64,000 nucleotides of DNA from Chamaelirium japonicum. Lineage: Eukaryota > Streptophyta > Magnoliopsida > Liliales > Melanthiaceae. Both the position numbers and the translations under genes were made by a program. This document shows, one piece after another, positions 60,659 through 64,000 of this stretch. The first letter of the stretch is position 1, and each line of letters opens with the position of its first letter. The notes under the pieces were generated by a model, which was not told the DNA's origin, searched no databases, and saw only the letters and a program-made list of their open reading frames with translations. The stretch covers positions 78,187,995 through 78,251,994 of the forward strand of contig OX393555.1 of assembly GCA_947650365.1 (NCBI GenBank), given 5' to 3'.

Positions 60659-63600
60659 ATGGCGAGGACGAAACACCAGGGTCAACCAGAAGGAAGTAAC
60701 ACTGAACAACAAGCTCGTCCTGAGACTCGATCAATGAGTCAAAGGCTCAACTTCGGACAGCCCCTTGCTGTTCCTGAGATGGGGGTTCGCTCAGGGAGTG
60801 GAAGATCGGTCGATCGACCTATTGCCCATCCCGCACGATAATTGATTGGGCAAACTGCCCCCGCTCCTGCTGAAGACCCTCCATCGACCTACCAAATTTC
60901 TGCGATCGATTTCCAACTGCTCCAATTGGCGAAGCAAAACGCCATCCTCACCGCTGAGAGGGATGCTCTTAAGAAAGTAGCTTCCGAGGCTGGGATCGCT
61001 CTACCAATCCCCTCTACAAGTGAGAGGGTCGATCTTCCTCGACATTCAATCCACTCCGAGCAACGGAGGTCAATGGGCACTGCTGCCCTCGAGAGGATTC
61101 GACGTGACCCAACTCCCTCTGTTGCCCCTTGGAAGCAGAGTGTTTGGGACCGCCTCGATGACGAGTCTTCCCAATCGTCTTCCGGCCGCAACTGCGACAA
61201 GAAGGCACCTTCAAAGCTTAACATACCGAGGAAGCACCAAATGAAAGGGGCTCCCTCAAAGAGTAGAGTCTCCCCTTCCATTCCATTCCAAAGGGGACTC
61301 GGATCGGACCTTCGCCATCGACTTCAACCTGCTGATATTCAGAGGCCTGAACAAGACCTCTTGATTCTACCTCTCGATCTACATCCAGGTCGAGGACACG
61401 ATCGTAGAGATGGATATTCCTCCGCCGGACCTCTCCATCGAAGTCTCTTCGAGACAACATTTCCAAGGGGATGGAGAACTCCTATCCTCCCCAAATTCAA
61501 CTGCATTAGAGGAGATCCAACTCTCCATATACTTGCCTTCAAGCAAGCTCTAACACCACACGAAGAAGAAAACAACGTGCTCTGCCGCACCTTCGCAGGA
61601 AGTCTCGATGAGCCGTCACTCGACTGGTATCACAATCTCCGGGCTGGGTCCATCACCCAAATCGGTGTTTTGGCAAACCTCTTCGTGCAGCATTATCAGC
61701 TCAACCTGAAGCCAGAGAAGAAGCTCGACTCTCTCTATCGACTAAGGATGGGTGCCGACGAGACTCTCCGCAGCTTCACGAGGAGATTTCGCAACGAGCA
61801 TGCTGCTCTCTCTGGAAGACATCTGGATGATGAAGCCATCATGCTGGCTTTCCAGAACGCCCTCCGCTTCGATCTACACATCTACAACGACTTCATCCGC
61901 AATCCCCCTCCTTCTCTGGAAGCTATGTTCGATCGAATCCAGAGGGAGATCGAGGTTGAAGATGATCAAGTCGCTCGAAAAGGGCGAGAAACGAAGCGAA
62001 GGCCTACTGAGAGAGAAGCTCCAAAGTATGCTGCCAAAGCTCACAACGCTGAGGTAGCAGCCCCTCCAGCCAACAAACGATCAAAGAATGATGGGTGTCG
62101 ATCTCCGACGAAGACCACTTTCACCGAGTGGAATTTACATGTGGAACAGATCCTTGACCGCATTCAACACGAAGAATTCCTTCGAAGGCCCAATCCACTT
62201 CAGCCAAACACAAAGTTCACGGCCGATAAAACTGTTTATTGCGATTTCCATCGAAGCCATGGCCATTCCACCGATCGGTGCTATCGGCTAAAGTTTCATC
62301 TCGAAGACTTGCTGAGAGAAGGCCATCTCCATGAATTCACCAAAGAGGGACAAGATCAACGTCGATCCTCTGCAAAGGGGAAAGAGGCTTGCTGGATTCA
62401 TCAGATATCTTCCAACCCATCACCTCTCACCGTGAATGCCAATATCTTTGGCATTCATGGATCATTGCATAATCAATCAGTGATCGGGAAGGAAGTCGAT
62501 CGGCAGATTCGGCGCATCTTCCATGTTCGATCTACTGCAAACAAAGAAGATACCTGGATCGAGAAGCCCATCGAAGGTCTTGCTTGGCCGTCCATCGTCT
62601 TCAACGACGCAGATCTTCTAGGAGTTCATACTCCCCATCGAGACCCCCTGGTTTTGAAACTCATCATCGACGGAAGCACCGTCAATCGGATCCTCATCGA
62701 CACTGGGAGTTCCATCGATATTATGTTCTCAGACTGCTTCAAACGTCTGGGACATAAATATCAAAGCCTGACGTCGTCCCGACCGTGATCACCGGGTTCA
62801 ACGGCGAACAAAGCATCACGGTGGGCGAATCAAGATTCACTCTCGACCTTAGCCGAGAGACTCGGGTCTCGGTGAGGTTTGCTATTATCGAAGGAGTATC
62901 CAGTTACAACGCCATTCTGGGACGACCATTCCTTCACTAGATCAACGCCATCTCCTCTTCCTACCACCAACTACTTAAGTTTGCAACGGGAGAAGGCATT
63001 GTTTGCATTCGAGGTGATCAGCAAGCTGGAAGATCTTGCGAGGCTGCAGCGGCTAAAACTGATCGAAAGATCAATCTTGCTCCTCCAAAGCGGCCACGAG
63101 ATGAAGCTGGACCCTCTTCCAAATAGCAATTAAAGGAGATTCCACCGATCGAGCTTCCACCAATCGAATGGGAAGCCTCACCTTCAATTGAAGAAATCAT
63201 CCCTATCAATATCGGCAGTGGAGATCTCCCTCGACAAACATTCATCGGTGCCGGTCTTAGCAACGCAGAAGCGCGAGACATGGTGTCCTTCCTACAGTCC
63301 AACATCGACGTCTTCGCTTGGTGCTTCGAAGACATGCCTGGCATCAATCCAGATGACGCATGTCACCGACTTGCGATCAAAGAAGAAATAAAGCCTATCA
63401 AGCAAAAGCCACGCACCATCCGACCAGAGCTGCAAGTTGCTGTTCAAGACGAAATCACCAAACTACTCGCAGTAGGCTTCATCCGTGAAGTAGAGTATCC
63501 TACCTGGATCTCTAACATAGTTGCTGTTCCAAAGAAGAACGGGAAGGTCAGAGTCTGCATCGACTTTACCAATCTCAATAAGGCTTGCCCCAAAGACCCA

Positions 63601-64000
63601 TTCCCCATGCCAAGAATTGATAGACTCGTCGATGCCACTGTTGGCCACGAGCTGTTGTCTTTCATGGATGGGTACTCTGGGTACAATCAAATTCCGCTTC
63701 ATCCGGATGATCAAGAGAGGACATGTTTTGTGACTAGCCGGGGTCTCTACTGCTACAATGTAATGCCATTCGGCCTCAAAAATGCTGGTTCTACCTATCA
63801 AAGGTTAGTCACAAAAATGTTCGAAGATCAGATCGGTCGCAACGTCGAAGTCTACGTCGATGATCTCCTCACCAAGAGCTCCACTAGAGGGAAACATCTA
63901 CCTGATCTGGCAGAAACTTTTCAAGTCCTCCGAAAGTATCGCATGAAGCTCAATCCTGCCAAGTGCGCTTTTGGAGTTCAATCGGGTAAATTTCTGGGTC
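60659..64000 (+). pseudogene. gag-pol region of element E (broken, partial)
   Basis: Starts MARTKHQGQPEGSNTEQ at 60659. The gag core includes CRTFAGSLDEPSLDWYHNL and FTRRFRNEHAALSGRHLDDE. The CHHC knuckle YCDFHRSHGHSTDRC is at 62240-62281. The protease triad DTG is at 62699-62707 within ILIDTGSSIDIMF. The reverse transcriptase follows from about 63280 with VCIDFTNLNKACPKDPFPMP and the YVDD active site at 63853-63864, and the window ends shortly after. About three or four breaks are visible. The order and spacing match element A, so the second RNase H, integrase and antisense gene are expected beyond the edge, but that is inference. Confidence 0.93.

Larger units (their letters stand above)
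59774..64000 (+). mobile_element. Element E: Tat-lineage element, cut by the window edge
   Basis: The 5' part of a third full-family member in the satellite: LTR, primer-binding site, leader hairpins, gag, protease and the first part of reverse transcriptase. The right side lies outside the window, so LTR age and target duplication cannot be checked. The visible coding part is broken only a few times and holds the longest open gag stretch in the window, so E may be younger or simply less decayed than A and B. Confidence 0.94.

Overview
This looks like a gene-poor, heterochromatic stretch of a flowering-plant nuclear genome. I see no intact host gene, rRNA, tRNA or CRISPR array. The plant origin rests on the Ty3/gypsy Tat-lineage retrotransposons: their reverse transcriptase, CHHC zinc knuckle and second archaeal-type RNase H are known from plants. 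Everything in the window is either a short-period satellite or LTR retrotransposons inserted into it.

Layout. (1) A satellite of 23-bp and 28-bp units fills 1-19324, 39605-42706 and 57065-59773, about 25 kb and very roughly a thousand units. It was one array before the insertions. (2) Element D, 19325-39604, minus strand, target duplication TGATC, is a gag-only (TR-GAG-like) non-autonomous element with ~1.5-kb LTRs and 204-bp and 76-bp tandem repeats. (3) Element A, 23398-35981, plus strand, duplication GGCAT, is nested inside D. It is a full-length Tat element with gag-pol, an extra antisense gene and a palindrome-rich repeat array. (4) Element B, 42707-57064, minus strand, duplication CGATC, belongs to the same family as A. 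It carries a third, internal LTR (C) with its own primer-binding site and gag start, and it lacks the second RNase H and integrase. (5) Element E, 59774 to the window end, plus strand, is another member of the A family and runs off the right edge inside the reverse transcriptase.

The most unusual feature is the extra gene carried antisense in A (30776-33611, minus) and in B (45232-48161, plus). Both copies keep two GT-AG introns at matching places and in matching phases, the second 75 bp long in each. Both also have an upstream TATA-like box and a perfect GACACGTGTC G-box palindrome. Introns that are antisense to the retrotransposon RNA would survive retrotransposition. The arrangement therefore suggests a host gene, or gene-like unit, captured in reverse together with its promoter and introns. 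Upstream of its promoter, and next to the polypurine tract, lies a ~119-bp repeat array rich in GACCGATCGGTC palindromes.

The retroelements are fossils: each coding region carries several breaks. By-eye LTR comparison gives about 33 differences in 712 bp for A and about 44 in 713 bp for B. That is roughly two million years at a commonly used grass rate, which may not apply here. All boundaries were read by eye from LTR ends, target duplications, primer-binding sites and polypurine tracts.
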